Origin: RGIG3009 sp045578625
GTDB taxonomy: Bacteria; Bacillota; Clostridia; Oscillospirales; Acutalibacteraceae
Assembly (NCBI GenBank): GCA_045578625.1
Contig: JAZNKN010000030.1
Coordinates: 1 to 64,000, forward strand
DNA length: 64,000 bases
Direction: 5' to 3'
Positions 46,710 through 54,423 of this stretch are shown piece after piece. How positions within the stretch are numbered: the stretch's first letter is position 1; the number at the start of each line of letters is the position of its first letter. A program made the translations under genes and the position numbers. Below the pieces are notes generated by a model. The model saw nothing but the letters and a program-made list of their open reading frames with translations, did no database searches and was not told where the DNA came from.

Positions 46710-48159
46710 GAGTATTTTTTCAAAATATTTCACAGCTACCGCGGTGCTGATCTCTTTGGCGCTTGTGCTGACCGCGGTGGTGCAGGTCGTGTTTGCCCGT
46801 CGGTATTGGATCGAGGAAAAGCACGTCATATTGGAAAATCAGGCGCACAACATCTCTGCGTTTATCGGTGAAAACGCCGAGGAAGTGCGTCCGGGCGAAT
46901 ACCGCGTTCCGGAGGCGCTCTCTCCCGCGTTGGTCCATCTTGCCGGCGCCGTGGAGGGAAACGTTCTGGTCACGGACAACGACTTTCGCATCGTGTTCTG
47001 CTCTCACGAAGCCTGCTCGCACCGTGGAAAGGTGTTGGCGGGTGTGGTGCAAAGCGGCTTGGAGAAGGGAAACTTTTTCGAGGTCAGCCGCTTGGGTGGT
47101 CTGTATGAGGACGGACAGTATACAGTCGGTGTGTCGCTGAAAACGGCGGAGGGCGGGCAGCTCGGTTATGTGCTGGTCTCCTCCTCGGCCGCTGCGCTCG
47201 GTGAGTACGTGCAGGACAACCTGCGCACGTATTTGCTGTCCGGTGTGGCGGTGCTCATGTTGGCTTTTATCGTACTGTATGTCATCACCTATCGATTGGT
47301 GCGCCCGTTGCGTCAGATGGCCGCGATCACCCGCCGCTTCAGTCAGGGTGACTTTTCCGGCCGCGTCAAGGTGCGCGGCGCGGACGAGGTGGCGGAATTG
47401 GCCAATGCGCTCAATGGTATGGCGGTGTCACTGTCCTCGGTGGAGGATATGCGCCGCAGCTTCGTTGCCAACGTGTCGCACGAATTAAAAACGCCGATGA
47501 CCACCATTTCCGGATTTATCGATGGCATTCTGGACGGCACGATCCCGCCGGAAAAGCGCACCGACTACCTGCGCATCGTGTCGGAGGAGACCAAGCGGCT
47601 TGCGCGTCTGGTCACGGCGATGCTTAACCTGTCCCGCATCGACAGCGGACAGCTGCGCATCAATCCCACGACCTTTGATCTGACCGCCGCCGCCTGCGCC
47701 ACGCTGCTGTCCTTTGAACAGCGCATTGAGAAGAAAGATCTCTCCATCGAGGGATTGGATGAGTGTGAACCGCAGATGGTCTACGGCGATTACGATCTGC
47801 TACAGCAGGTCGTGTATAATTTGCTGGATAATGCCGTAAAATTCACAGAGGAGGGTGGCACGATCACCCTTCGTTTAACCGGCGAGGAAGGACGTACCGT
47901 CTGCATAGTGCGCAACACCGGTGCCGGCATACCGTCGGCCGAAATGCCACATATTTTTGAGCGGTTCTACAAGAGCGACCGTTCCCGCAGCTTGGACAAG
48001 AGCGGCACCGGCTTGGGGCTGTATATCGTCAAGACCGTCATCAATCTGCACGGCGGCGAGATCACGGTGCGCTCGGTGGAAGGGGAGTATTGTGAATTTT
48101 CCTTCTGGCTTCCCGACGGTAGTCATTTACAAAAAAGTAAGAAGTGTTCAACAAACTGA
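46684..48159 (+). CDS. Membrane sensor histidine kinase
   Basis: The 491-residue protein has a membrane helix at about 13-38, an extracellular sensor region of about 140 residues, a second helix near 180-205, a HAMP linker, a HisKA dimer domain with phospho-accepting His266 in NVSHELKTPM, and an ATPase domain (NLLDNAVKFTEEGG, GTGLGLYIVKTVI). The start is probably TTG 46684 after a GTGGGG stretch. Cognate of the response regulator; the downstream HtrA protease suggests an envelope-stress role, which is inference. Confidence 0.92.
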   Translation: MKSNKTLFKSIFSKYFTATAVLISLALVLTAVVQVVFARRYWIEEKHVILENQAHNISAFIGENAEEVRPGEYRVPEALSPALVHLAGAVEGNVLVTDNDFRIVFCSHEACSHRGKVLAGVVQSGLEKGNFFEVSRLGGLYEDGQYTVGVSLKTAEGGQLGYVLVSSSAAALGEYVQDNLRTYLLSGVAVLMLAFIVLYVITYRLVRPLRQMAAITRRFSQGDFSGRVKVRGADEVAELANALNGMAVSLSSVEDMRRSFVANVSHELKTPMTTISGFIDGILDGTIPPEKRTDYLRIVSEETKRLARLVTAMLNLSRIDSGQLRINPTTFDLTAAACATLLSFEQRIEKKDLSIEGLDECEPQMVYGDYDLLQQVVYNLLDNAVKFTEEGGTITLRLTGEEGRTVCIVRNTGAGIPSAEMPHIFERFYKSDRSRSLDKSGTGLGLYIVKTVINLHGGEITVRSVEGEYCEFSFWLPDGSHLQKSKKCSTN

Positions 48160-48172
48160 CACAAAACGCAGG

Positions 48173-48178
48173 TATAAT
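48173..48178 (+). promoter_or_regulatory. -10 element before the HtrA gene
   Basis: TATAAT at 48173-48178 lies about 35 bases before the protease start, in the short gap after the kinase gene. The -35 box is weak. It suggests that the protease has its own, possibly regulated, promoter. Confidence 0.5.
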
Positions 48179-48209
48179 AAGATCACGATCAGGAAAGGTG
48201 TGACCGTGA

Positions 48210-49532
48210 ATGGACGATTGGAATCGTTATCCGATAGATCGGGAGGAGCCGCCCGCCGGCAATGAGCCTCCCGCCCAAGAACCGCCGAAGCAGGAGCCGC
48301 CGCGCTCCCCCTACGGTTGGAATCAGACACCGTATACGCCGCCCCCGCCGCCGAAAAAGAAAAGCAGCGGTGCGGTGGTCGCGGTCGTGATCGGTGTGGT
48401 ATGCGTTTTAACGCTGGGTACACTGGCGGCGCTGATGGTGATGGTGGGGATGAACGGCGGAGGCACCACCCGCACCGGTAAGACCACGGCAACGAACGAA
48501 ACGGCAGCCACGACCTCCGCGCGTCGCGATCCGGAGGACGTGCCGACGCTCACCATCCCAAACGAGAGTGAAACGTTGGAGGGCTTGACCACCCGTGACA
48601 TCGTCAGCAACAATTTGGACAGCACCGTGCTGCTGACCATTTATACCACCACGTCCGGCGGTTCGTTTGGTCAGGGTGCCGGCGGTCAGGAGGTGCAGGC
48701 TGGCTTCGCCAGTGGGTTTGTGCTGTCGGAGGATGGCTACATTGCCACCAACTGGCATTGTGTGGTGGATGAAAGCACCAATCAGCCGTTTGCCCGCGTG
48801 GACGTGACGACGTATGACGGTACCGTGTATGAGGATGCCGAGCTCATCGGCGCTGATTCCTCCACCGACTTGGCTGTTATCAAGGTCAAAGCCACCGACC
48901 TTAAAGCCGCACAGCTCGGCAATTCGGATACTCTCCAGTTGGGTGACCGTGTCGTAGCGCTCGGCAACGCCGGCGGTCTGGGCTTTTCGGCCACCGAGGG
49001 CATTTTGTCCGGTTTGGCGCGTGACGTGTACGAGGACACCGGCTACGCCATCAAATGTTTTCAGGTAGACGCGGCGATCAACCCCGGTAACTCCGGCGGT
49101 CCGCTGTTTAACGCCGCCGGTCAGGTCGTGGCGGTCAACTCCGCCAAGATCGTGGCGGAGGGCTACGAGGGTCTGGGCTTCTCCATTCCGATCAACGAAG
49201 CCGTCAAGATCTTTGACGAGTTGATGAAGAACGGATACGTGACCGGCCGCGTGGCGCTGGGTATTACCGGCCAGAGCTACGACGACGGCTATTACGCCGG
49301 CTTCCTCGTCTATACGGTGGAGGACGGCTCGCCGCTTGAGAACACCGACGTGCGTCAGGGCGACCTCATTACCGCGGTCAACGACAAAGAGGTAACGGAT
49401 TACGCCACGCTGCGTTCCGCGTTGGCTCAGCACAAGGTCGGGGATACTGTCACCCTCACGCTGCTGCGTTCAGCCAACCGGCGCGTTGAGAGCTTCGAGG
49501 TGCAGGTCGTGCTTACCGAATCCAAAGGATGA
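48210..49532 (+). CDS. HtrA/DegP-type membrane serine protease with PDZ domain
   Basis: The protein is a surface-facing quality-control protease. Its 440 residues start with a proline-rich cytoplasmic tail (about 1-50), a membrane helix near 55-77, a Thr-rich linker, a trypsin-like domain and one C-terminal PDZ domain (about 340-435). The triad is His183 (TNWHCVV), Asp220 (STDLAVIKV) and Ser295 (NPGNSGGPLF). Following the two-component genes, it may be a target of that system. The Cys after the catalytic His is less usual than the common AHVV. Confidence 0.93.
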   Translation: MDDWNRYPIDREEPPAGNEPPAQEPPKQEPPRSPYGWNQTPYTPPPPPKKKSSGAVVAVVIGVVCVLTLGTLAALMVMVGMNGGGTTRTGKTTATNETAATTSARRDPEDVPTLTIPNESETLEGLTTRDIVSNNLDSTVLLTIYTTTSGGSFGQGAGGQEVQAGFASGFVLSEDGYIATNWHCVVDESTNQPFARVDVTTYDGTVYEDAELIGADSSTDLAVIKVKATDLKAAQLGNSDTLQLGDRVVALGNAGGLGFSATEGILSGLARDVYEDTGYAIKCFQVDAAINPGNSGGPLFNAAGQVVAVNSAKIVAEGYEGLGFSIPINEAVKIFDELMKNGYVTGRVALGITGQSYDDGYYAGFLVYTVEDGSPLENTDVRQGDLITAVNDKEVTDYATLRSALAQHKVGDTVTLTLLRSANRRVESFEVQVVLTESKG

Positions 49533-49538
49533 TCCTTC

Positions 49539-49561
49539 AAAACCGCCCGTCGGGCGGTTTT
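49539..49561 (+). terminator. Terminator after the HtrA gene
   Basis: AAAACCGCCC (49539-49548) pairs with GGGCGGTTTT (49552-49561), closing the regulator-protease unit. Confidence 0.9.
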
Positions 49562-49582
49562 GATTTTATAAAAAGATCGAAC

Positions 49583-49611
49583 TTGACAGCGGCGGTTTCA
49601 TTCGCTATAAT
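49583..49611 (+). promoter_or_regulatory. Promoter of greA-lysS
   Basis: TTGACA (49583-49588) and TATAAT (49606-49611) are both consensus and 17 bases apart, so this is likely one of the strongest promoters in the window. Confidence 0.88.
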
Positions 49612-49661
49612 AGGTCTGTTAGATTGCTCTTAATGAGCGACAAGAACGGGGGACAAGTGTT

Positions 49662-50135
49662 ATGACAAAGCAAACCGTTATCACCGACGAGGGTTTGAAA
49701 CGTCTGGAAAACGAGCTGGACGAATTAAAAACCGTAAAACGTAAAGAAGTTGCGGAAAAGATCAAGGTTGCCCTGTCATTTGGCGACCTTTCGGAAAACA
49801 GCGAATACGATGAAGCGAAAAACGAGCAGGCGATCATCGAGGGCCGTATCGCGGAGATCGAAAATCAACTGAAGAACGTCCGCGTGCTGGACGCGACCGA
49901 GATCGGCACCGAAAACGTGCACATCGGCTCCACCGTTACCGTGCGTGAAAAGGGCAAGAAAAAGTCGGCGACCTACCAGATCGTCGGTTCGACCGAAGCG
50001 GATCCGCTGGGTGGCCGCATTTCGGACGAATCGCCCATCGGCAAAGCGCTGATCGGCCATCGCAAGGGCGAAGAGATCGAGGTCGAAACTCCCGGCGGCA
50101 CGCTGCGGCTGGTCATCGAAGAGATCTCCAAGTAA
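49662..50135 (+). CDS. greA: Transcription elongation factor GreA
   Basis: GreA rescues backtracked RNA polymerase by making it cut the transcript end. The 157-residue protein has an N-terminal coiled coil (GLKRLENELDELKTVKRKEV, with the acidic tip GDLSENSEYDEAK) and a C-terminal FKBP-like domain (GRISDESPIGKALIGHRKGE). It is followed by lysS, a common pairing in clostridia. Confidence 0.96.
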   Translation: MTKQTVITDEGLKRLENELDELKTVKRKEVAEKIKVALSFGDLSENSEYDEAKNEQAIIEGRIAEIENQLKNVRVLDATEIGTENVHIGSTVTVREKGKKKSATYQIVGSTEADPLGGRISDESPIGKALIGHRKGEEIEVETPGGTLRLVIEEISK

Positions 50136-50148
50136 GTCAAACGATCTT

Positions 50149-50186
50149 CGGGTGAGGCGACCGCGCGTTGCCCACCCGATTTTTTT
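50149..50186 (+). terminator. Intergenic terminator or attenuator between greA and lysS
   Basis: CGGGTG (50149-50154) pairs with CACCCG (50173-50178), helped by GGC/GCC inside, with seven T after it. No second promoter is seen before lysS, so the hairpin must be read through for lysS expression. Confidence 0.7.
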
Positions 50187-50205
50187 GAGAGTGAGGGACA
50201 ATTCA

Positions 50206-51774
50206 ATGAGTGAAAACCGTACTCCCGACGCTGCGGCGCCGGAAATGACCGAACAGCAGCTGTCTGAGCTGCTGCAGATCCGTCGTGACAAGCTGACGGC
50301 GCTGTGCGAAGCGGGTCAGGATCCGTATCAGATCACGAAATACGACGTTACCGCCTACACGCGCGACATCCGCGAGGCGTACGAAAAGGCCGAAGCGGCC
50401 TACATTGCGGAGCACGGCGCACCGGAAGAGAGTCAGAGCATCGAGTTGCCCGAGCCGATCGAGGTGTCGGTCGCCGGCCGTATGATGAGCCGCCGCATTA
50501 TGGGTAAGGCCAGCTTCCTTGATCTGCACGACAGCACCGGTCACATTCAGGTCTACGTTAGCCGCGGCGACGTGGGCGAGGACGTGTACGCCGGCTTCAA
50601 GAAGTGGGATATCGGCGACATTATGGGTCTGACCGGCTTTGTGTTCCGCACCCGTATGGGCGAGATCTCGATCCACGCCACCTCGCTGACGCTGCTGAGC
50701 AAATCGCTGCTGCCGCTGCCGGAGAAGTATCACGGCCTGCGTGATACCGACACCCGCTACCGTCAGCGTTACCTGGACCTGATCGTCAATCCCGAGGTCA
50801 AGGACACCTTTATCAAGCGCTCCAACATCCTGCGTGAGATCCGCGCCTATCTGGACGGCAAAGGTTTCCTGGAGGTGGATACCCCTATTCTGGTGCCGAT
50901 GGAGATCGGTGCTGCGGCACGTCCGTTTGCCACGCATCACAACGCGTTGGATCTGGATATGTACCTGCGCATTGAGACCGAGCTGTACCTCAAGCGCCTG
51001 ATCGTCGGCGGTATGCACCGCGTGTACGAGGTCGGCCGTATCTTCCGTAACGAGGGTATGGATACCAAGCATAACCCCGAATTTACCACCATCGAGCTGT
51101 ACCAGGCGTTCACCGACTACTACGGTATGATGGATCTGGTCGAGGAGCTGTACACCCTGTTGGCGGAGCGCATCTGCGGCGGCCGCGTCATCACCTATCA
51201 GGGCATCGAGATCGATATGGGCCACTGGGAGCGTCTCACGATGGCTGAGGCGGTCAAGAAGTACGCCGGTGTGGATTACTACGACTGGGAGACCGACGAG
51301 CAGGCCCGCGCCTGTGCGAAGGAAAAGCACGTCGAAGTGCCGAAGGATGCCACCAAGGGTACCGTGCTGATCGAGTTCTTTGACGCGTACGTGGAAGAGA
51401 AGCTGATCCAGCCGACCTTCATTTACGATTATCCGGTGGAAAATAGCCCGCTTGCCAAGCGTAAGCCGGAGGATCCGCGTTTTACCGAGCGGTTCGAGTA
51501 TTTCATCAACGCCACCGAGTTCGGCAACGCGTTTAGCGAGCTGAACGATCCTATCGATCAGCGCGAGCGCTTCGAACGTCAGGTCGCCGCCAAGCGTGCG
51601 GAGGATCCCAACACCCGCGCCGAGGTGGACTACGACTATGTCACCGCACTGGAATACGGTATGCCGCCCACGGGCGGTCTGGGCTTCGGCATCGACCGTC
51701 TGGTCATGCTGCTCACCGACTCTGCCTCCATTCGCGACGTCCTGCTGTTCCCTACAATGAAGCCGTTGGATTGA
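50206..51774 (+). CDS. lysS: Lysyl-tRNA synthetase, class II
   Basis: LysS charges tRNA-Lys. The 522-residue protein begins with a short acidic tail, an OB-fold anticodon-binding domain (about 70-170) and the class II catalytic core: motif 1 region RSNILREIRAYLDGKGFLEV, motif 2 (YEVGRIFRNEG) and motif 3 (GLGFGIDRLVMLLT). ATG 50206 is chosen since upstream codons run through the attenuator hairpin. Confidence 0.95.
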   Translation: MSENRTPDAAAPEMTEQQLSELLQIRRDKLTALCEAGQDPYQITKYDVTAYTRDIREAYEKAEAAYIAEHGAPEESQSIELPEPIEVSVAGRMMSRRIMGKASFLDLHDSTGHIQVYVSRGDVGEDVYAGFKKWDIGDIMGLTGFVFRTRMGEISIHATSLTLLSKSLLPLPEKYHGLRDTDTRYRQRYLDLIVNPEVKDTFIKRSNILREIRAYLDGKGFLEVDTPILVPMEIGAAARPFATHHNALDLDMYLRIETELYLKRLIVGGMHRVYEVGRIFRNEGMDTKHNPEFTTIELYQAFTDYYGMMDLVEELYTLLAERICGGRVITYQGIEIDMGHWERLTMAEAVKKYAGVDYYDWETDEQARACAKEKHVEVPKDATKGTVLIEFFDAYVEEKLIQPTFIYDYPVENSPLAKRKPEDPRFTERFEYFINATEFGNAFSELNDPIDQRERFERQVAAKRAEDPNTRAEVDYDYVTALEYGMPPTGGLGFGIDRLVMLLTDSASIRDVLLFPTMKPLD

Positions 51775-51786
51775 TTTGAAACTCGA

Positions 51787-51812
51787 AAAAGCCTGCTTTT
51801 AAGCGGGTTTTT
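51787..51812 (+). terminator. First terminator after lysS
   Basis: A short hairpin AAAAGCCTGC with GCGGGTTTTT (one G-T pair) is followed by T. It ends the greA-lysS transcript with the stronger hairpin just beyond. Confidence 0.6.
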
Positions 51813-51836
51813 GAAGTCTCAAGACCGCCAAAATCG

Positions 51837-51881
51837 TAAGCCATTTACACTTGAAACCGAGTGTAAATGGCTTAATTTTTT
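51837..51881 (+). terminator. Second, stronger terminator after lysS
   Basis: AAGCCATTTACACT (51838-51851) pairs perfectly with AGTGTAAATGGCTT (51860-51873), followed by a T run. It marks the left side of the AT-rich island. Confidence 0.88.
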
Positions 51882-51910
51882 GGAGTATTATTACAAGAAT
51901 ATACTAACGA

Positions 51911-51942
51911 AAAACACTCTGCTGTTACGGCAGAGTGTTTTT
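51911..51942. terminator. Terminator of the ribbon-helix-helix gene (also plus-strand)
   Basis: AAAACACTCTGC pairs with GCAGAGTGTTTT around the loop TGTTACG. On the minus strand it lies just after the RHH gene. It is near-symmetric and could act both ways. Confidence 0.85.
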
Positions 51943-51944
51943 GC

Positions 51945-52145
51945 TTACTTACGGGTTGGTTTTACATTGGAATCAGGAGTAATATTGCCATCAATAGTAC
52001 CGTTGGTATCTTCAAACGCTTTAATATTCTCTCTTATTAAAACGAGCACCTGACTATTTACGCTTCTTCCCTCATAATCAGCGATATATGCAATCTTATT
52101 CAACATTTCTTCCTCAATTCTAATAGATACACTCTTGATAGCCAT
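51945..52145 (-). CDS. Ribbon-helix-helix DNA-binding protein
   Basis: The 66-residue protein has an Arc/CopG-like fold: a beta strand (KSVSIRIEEEM), helix A (LNKIAYIADYEG) and helix B (SVNSQVLVLIRENIKAFE), then a polar tail. Such proteins bind palindromic DNA as dimers, often near their own gene. The start follows GAGGTGA on the minus strand. It is divergent from a SLOG-fold gene with two matching palindromes between, so I infer that it controls both. No partner toxin is apparent, unless the SLOG protein is one. Confidence 0.8.
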   Translation of the reverse strand: MAIKSVSIRIEEEMLNKIAYIADYEGRSVNSQVLVLIRENIKAFEDTNGTIDGNITPDSNVKPTRK

Positions 52146-52163
52146 AAATTCACCTCATAATAA

Positions 52164-52176
52164 ATATATTGTATAT
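52164..52176. promoter_or_regulatory. Operator-like palindrome 1 in the RHH/SLOG divergent region
   Basis: ATATATTGTATAT here sits within a longer perfect inverted repeat, AATAAATATA-TTG-TATATTTATT (52159-52181). It lies close to the RHH ribosome site and near a possible -35 of the plus-strand gene. It matches the second site in 12 of 13 bases. Confidence 0.6.
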
Positions 52177-52215
52177 TTATTTTAGATGCATTATGTGTTA
52201 CAATGCTATAAATAG

Positions 52216-52228
52216 ATATATGGTATAT
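52216..52228. promoter_or_regulatory. Operator-like palindrome 2 in the RHH/SLOG divergent region
   Basis: ATATATGGTATAT lies within the inverted repeat GATATA-TGG-TATATC (52215-52229). It is 52 bases (about five helix turns) from site 1, so two bound dimers would face the same side of the DNA. Confidence 0.6.
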
Positions 52229-52252
52229 CCGTAATATTTTGGAGTGAAGATT

Positions 52253-52744
52253 ATGAGATTAAACACCTGTTGTTTCTTCGGTCATAGAGAGATAAACGAA
52301 ACCGAGGAGCTGAAATCAAAACTAATTGAAATAATTGAGAAACTGATCGTGGACGAAAATGTTGACACCTTCCTTTTTGGGAGCAAGAGCAGATTTGACA
52401 GTCTGTGCCTTGAACTCGTGACCGAAATAAAAGAAAAATACCCGCACATAAAACGAGTCTATGTACGGGCAGAATATCCGGATATAAACGAGCAATATAC
52501 AAACTACTTGTTGGAAAGCTACGACGATACATACTATCCTGAACATATTATTGGCTCGGGCCGAGCCGCCTATGTAGAACGCAATTACGAAATGGTAGAT
52601 AATAGCCGTTTCTGTATCGTCTACTACGACGAATCTAATGCTCCCACCGCCCGAAAAAGCGGAACCAAAATTGCTCTCGCTTATGCCACGAAATTGCAAA
52701 GGGAGATCCTCCTGTTTCCAACCCGGACTCCCGAACGGATATGA
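52253..52744 (+). CDS. SLOG-fold protein (DUF1273-like), small
   Basis: The 163-residue protein starts with CCFFGHREI and continues with TFLFGSKSRFDSLCLELVTEIKEKYPHI and VDNSRFCIVYYD, typical of small SLOG (Rossmann-like) proteins that may bind nucleotides, ADP-ribose or NAD derivatives. They are common in mobile regions, and some SLOG relatives serve in phage defence; no exact role is known for this type. ATG 52253 follows GGAG. The gene is clearly more AT-rich than its neighbours, which suggests transfer. Confidence 0.72.
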   Translation: MRLNTCCFFGHREINETEELKSKLIEIIEKLIVDENVDTFLFGSKSRFDSLCLELVTEIKEKYPHIKRVYVRAEYPDINEQYTNYLLESYDDTYYPEHIIGSGRAAYVERNYEMVDNSRFCIVYYDESNAPTARKSGTKIALAYATKLQREILLFPTRTPERI

Positions 52745-52811
52745 TCGGCGAGCGGTTCGGTGATATCGCCGGCAATCGTGGAAAACGGTATTTTTTGTCG
52801 TCTCAAATCGT

Positions 52812-52840
52812 TTGACTTTGCCACGGATTTCCTATATACT
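52812..52840 (+). promoter_or_regulatory. Promoter of the DUF1538 operon
   Basis: TTGACT (52812-52817) and TATACT (52835-52840) are 17 bases apart. The start would fall near 52847, which argues against the ATG at 52849 as the protein start. Confidence 0.78.
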
Positions 52841-52881
52841 ACACTTGTATGTGCGTTTGCACGGGAAAGGTCGGTGTAGGG

Positions 52882-54423
52882 TTGAATCCGAAGCTGAGAG
52901 AAAAAACATTAGAATCGCTTTCCGCAGTTCTCCCTATTACCGGCATTATGATGCTCATCACTGTGTTTTTAGTCCCGATGGATCTCGGCATCGCGGTGAT
53001 GTTTCTGGTAGGTGCGATCATGCTGATCATCGGCATGGGCTTCTTCCAGTTGGGTGCCGAAATGGCGATGACGCCGATCGGCGAGGGTATCGGTGTACAG
53101 ATATCCAAAACCAAAAAAGTGTTGCTGGTGGTGCTGATCGGCTTCGTTATGGGTGCGATCATCACCATTTCCGAGCCGGACCTGCAGGTGTTGGCGGAGC
53201 AGGTGCCGTCGGTGCCGAACCTTGCCTTGATCCTGACGGTCGCGGTCGGTGTCGGCGTGTTTCTGGCGGTAGCGATTATCCGTATTAAACACCAGATCGA
53301 CCTGTCTAAATTACTGATCGTGCTGTACGCCGTGCTGATCCCGGCCTCGTTCTTTGTTCCCAAGGAATTTCTCGCCGTCGCGTTTGACTCCGGCGGCGTT
53401 ACCACCGGCCCGATGACCGTGCCGTTCATTATGGCGCTGGGCGTCGGTATTGCATCGGTGCGCAGCGACAAAAACTCTGCGAGCGACAGCTTTGGTCTGG
53501 TCGCGCTGTCCAGTGTCGGCCCGATCCTCGCGGTCATGCTGCTCGGCTGTTTTTTTAAGCCGACCGAGGCAGTGTATTCTCTGGATAGCGTGGCATCCGT
53601 CTCGACCACGCAGGACGTGGTGCGGGTGTTTGCCGTGGGTCTGCCGCATTATGCGGAGGAAGTTCTGATATCGCTGCTGCCGATCGTAGGGGTGTTTGTG
53701 ATCTTCCAGCTGCTCACACACCGTTACCCCAAGCGCCAGATCAAGCGTATCATCGTGGGTGTCGTGTATACCTACGTCGGCTTGGTACTGTTCCTGTGCG
53801 GCGTGAACATCGGTTTTGCTCCGGTGGGCGCGTTCCTCGGCAGAGAACTGGGTGCGTTGCCGTTTAACTGGGTACTGGTTCCCCTCGGTATGCTCATCGG
53901 TTACTACATCGTCAAGGCCGAGCCGGCCATTCAGGTGTTGAACCATCAGGTGGAGACCGTTACCGACGGTGCCATTTCCGTAAAAGCAATGAACCGCTGC
54001 ATGTCCATCGGTGTGGCCATCAGTGTGGGCTTGGCGATGCTCCGTGTGATCACTGCAATTCCGATCCAGTGGATCATCATTCCCGGCTACGTTATCGCGT
54101 TGGTACTCTCGCGGTTTGTGCCGAAGATCTTTGTGGGTATCGCCTTTGACTCCGGCGGCGTGGCCAGCGGTCCGATGACCTCGACCTTCCTGCTGCCGCT
54201 GAGCATCGGCACGTGTCAGGCGGTTGGCGGCGACCTAATGACCGATGCGTTCGGTGTGGTCGCTCTGGTAGCGTTGACACCGCTGATCGCCATTCAGATC
54301 ATGGGTCTTGTCTACCGTGTCAAGACCGCCAAGCTGCAGAAGAGCGTACAGCCGCCGGTCGAGCTTATGGGCGATATCGACGACATCATCGATCTCGAGG
54401 AGGGGATGAACGATGGCGAATAA
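52882..54423 (+). CDS. DUF1538 family membrane protein
   Basis: The protein of about 513 residues has many membrane helices and is built from two similar halves. Each contains the signature AFDSGGV-[TA]-[TS]-GPMT (first near 53383, second near 54145), followed by a membrane segment ending in a DSFGLVALSSVGP- or DAFGVVALVALTP-type motif. It also has an ITISEPDLQVLA segment in the first half. The family is of unknown function, probably a transporter. Start is uncertain: TTG 52882 is preferred, since the ATG at 52849 would give almost no leader. It overlaps a double-PII-like gene by 11 bases, a layout that hints at PII-type control of transport. Confidence 0.82.
   Translation: MNPKLREKTLESLSAVLPITGIMMLITVFLVPMDLGIAVMFLVGAIMLIIGMGFFQLGAEMAMTPIGEGIGVQISKTKKVLLVVLIGFVMGAIITISEPDLQVLAEQVPSVPNLALILTVAVGVGVFLAVAIIRIKHQIDLSKLLIVLYAVLIPASFFVPKEFLAVAFDSGGVTTGPMTVPFIMALGVGIASVRSDKNSASDSFGLVALSSVGPILAVMLLGCFFKPTEAVYSLDSVASVSTTQDVVRVFAVGLPHYAEEVLISLLPIVGVFVIFQLLTHRYPKRQIKRIIVGVVYTYVGLVLFLCGVNIGFAPVGAFLGRELGALPFNWVLVPLGMLIGYYIVKAEPAIQVLNHQVETVTDGAISVKAMNRCMSIGVAISVGLAMLRVITAIPIQWIIIPGYVIALVLSRFVPKIFVGIAFDSGGVASGPMTSTFLLPLSIGTCQAVGGDLMTDAFGVVALVALTPLIAIQIMGLVYRVKTAKLQKSVQPPVELMGDIDDIIDLEEGMNDGE

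Noticed and set aside
52251..52532. Minus-strand frame inside the SLOG gene
   Set aside because: It is antisense to a protein with clear family motifs and has no start signal.
51775..52850. An integrated mobile element with attachment sites
   Set aside because: Base composition suggests transfer, but I see no integrase, no tRNA gene and no flanking direct repeat.
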